Source: Caldilineaceae bacterium (GTDB lineage Bacteria; Chloroflexota; Anaerolineae; Caldilineales; Caldilineaceae). Taken from it: a stretch of 6,007 nucleotides of DNA. The stretch lies in NCBI GenBank assembly GCA_024643705.1, contig JAHEML010000270.1, forward strand, positions 1 through 6,007, read 5' to 3'. The stretch's first letter is position 1. Each line of letters begins with the position of its first letter. Shown piece by piece: positions 5,975-6,007 of this stretch. The translations under genes were made by a program, and so were the position numbers. The notes beneath the pieces were generated by a model that was not told the DNA's origin, made no database searches, and saw only the letters and a program-made list of their open reading frames with translations.

Positions 5975-6007
5975 CTAGATGGCGAAGGGATCTGCTGCGT
6001 CCCGGAT
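5975..6007 (-). CDS. C-terminal end of a probable DppC/OppC-type permease
   Basis: The frame from the right edge reads IRDAADPFAI and then stops at TAG (5975-5977). This resembles the LRDALDPR-type ending common to DppC/OppC permeases, and the gene lies directly upstream of dppD in the same orientation, where the permease is expected. Only ten residues are visible, so the call rests on this short match and on gene order. Confidence 0.6.
   Translation of the reverse strand: MRDAADPFAI

Overview
The window is a gene-dense, GC-rich stretch of bacterial chromosome. It contains no RNA genes, mobile elements or CRISPR repeats that I can see. The protein styles suggest a free-living heterotroph, possibly of the Chloroflexota (Anaerolineae/Caldilineae type): an M20 dipeptidase with a GHYDVQPPDPLDAW block, a CehA/McbA-type PHP protein with its beta-rich N-terminal module, and a Dpp-like ATPase pair. 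That placement is inferred from sequence style only and was not tested.

Layout, left to right. (1) The first 710 bases, minus strand, hold the N-terminal part of an M20-family dipeptidase whose 3' end lies beyond the left edge. (2) A divergent intergenic region follows (about 711-868), with weak candidate promoters facing both ways. (3) On the plus strand, azlC and azlD overlap by ATGA and encode a two-subunit branched-chain amino acid exporter. (4) After a convergent junction of only 14 bases, the rest of the window is one minus-strand operon. In transcription order it reads: the last codons of a probable DppC/OppC permease (right edge), a DppD/OppD-type ATPase, a DppF/OppF-type ATPase, a small three-helix membrane protein I cannot name, and a PHP-domain metallohydrolase of the CehA/McbA type. 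Gaps in this operon are 39 and 14 bases, then a 4-base overlap, then 4 bases.

Together the genes suggest a peptide-utilisation neighbourhood. A Dpp/Opp ABC transporter imports peptides, a cytoplasmic M20 dipeptidase could cleave them, and AzlCD could release excess branched-chain residues. The parts without an obvious place in that scheme are the small membrane protein and the PHP hydrolase, both tightly packed behind the second ATPase. I see no firm evidence of a wholly new system. The small membrane protein/PHP pair is the best candidate for something undescribed.

No gene-free stretch exceeds 300 bases; the longest is the roughly 158-base divergent region.
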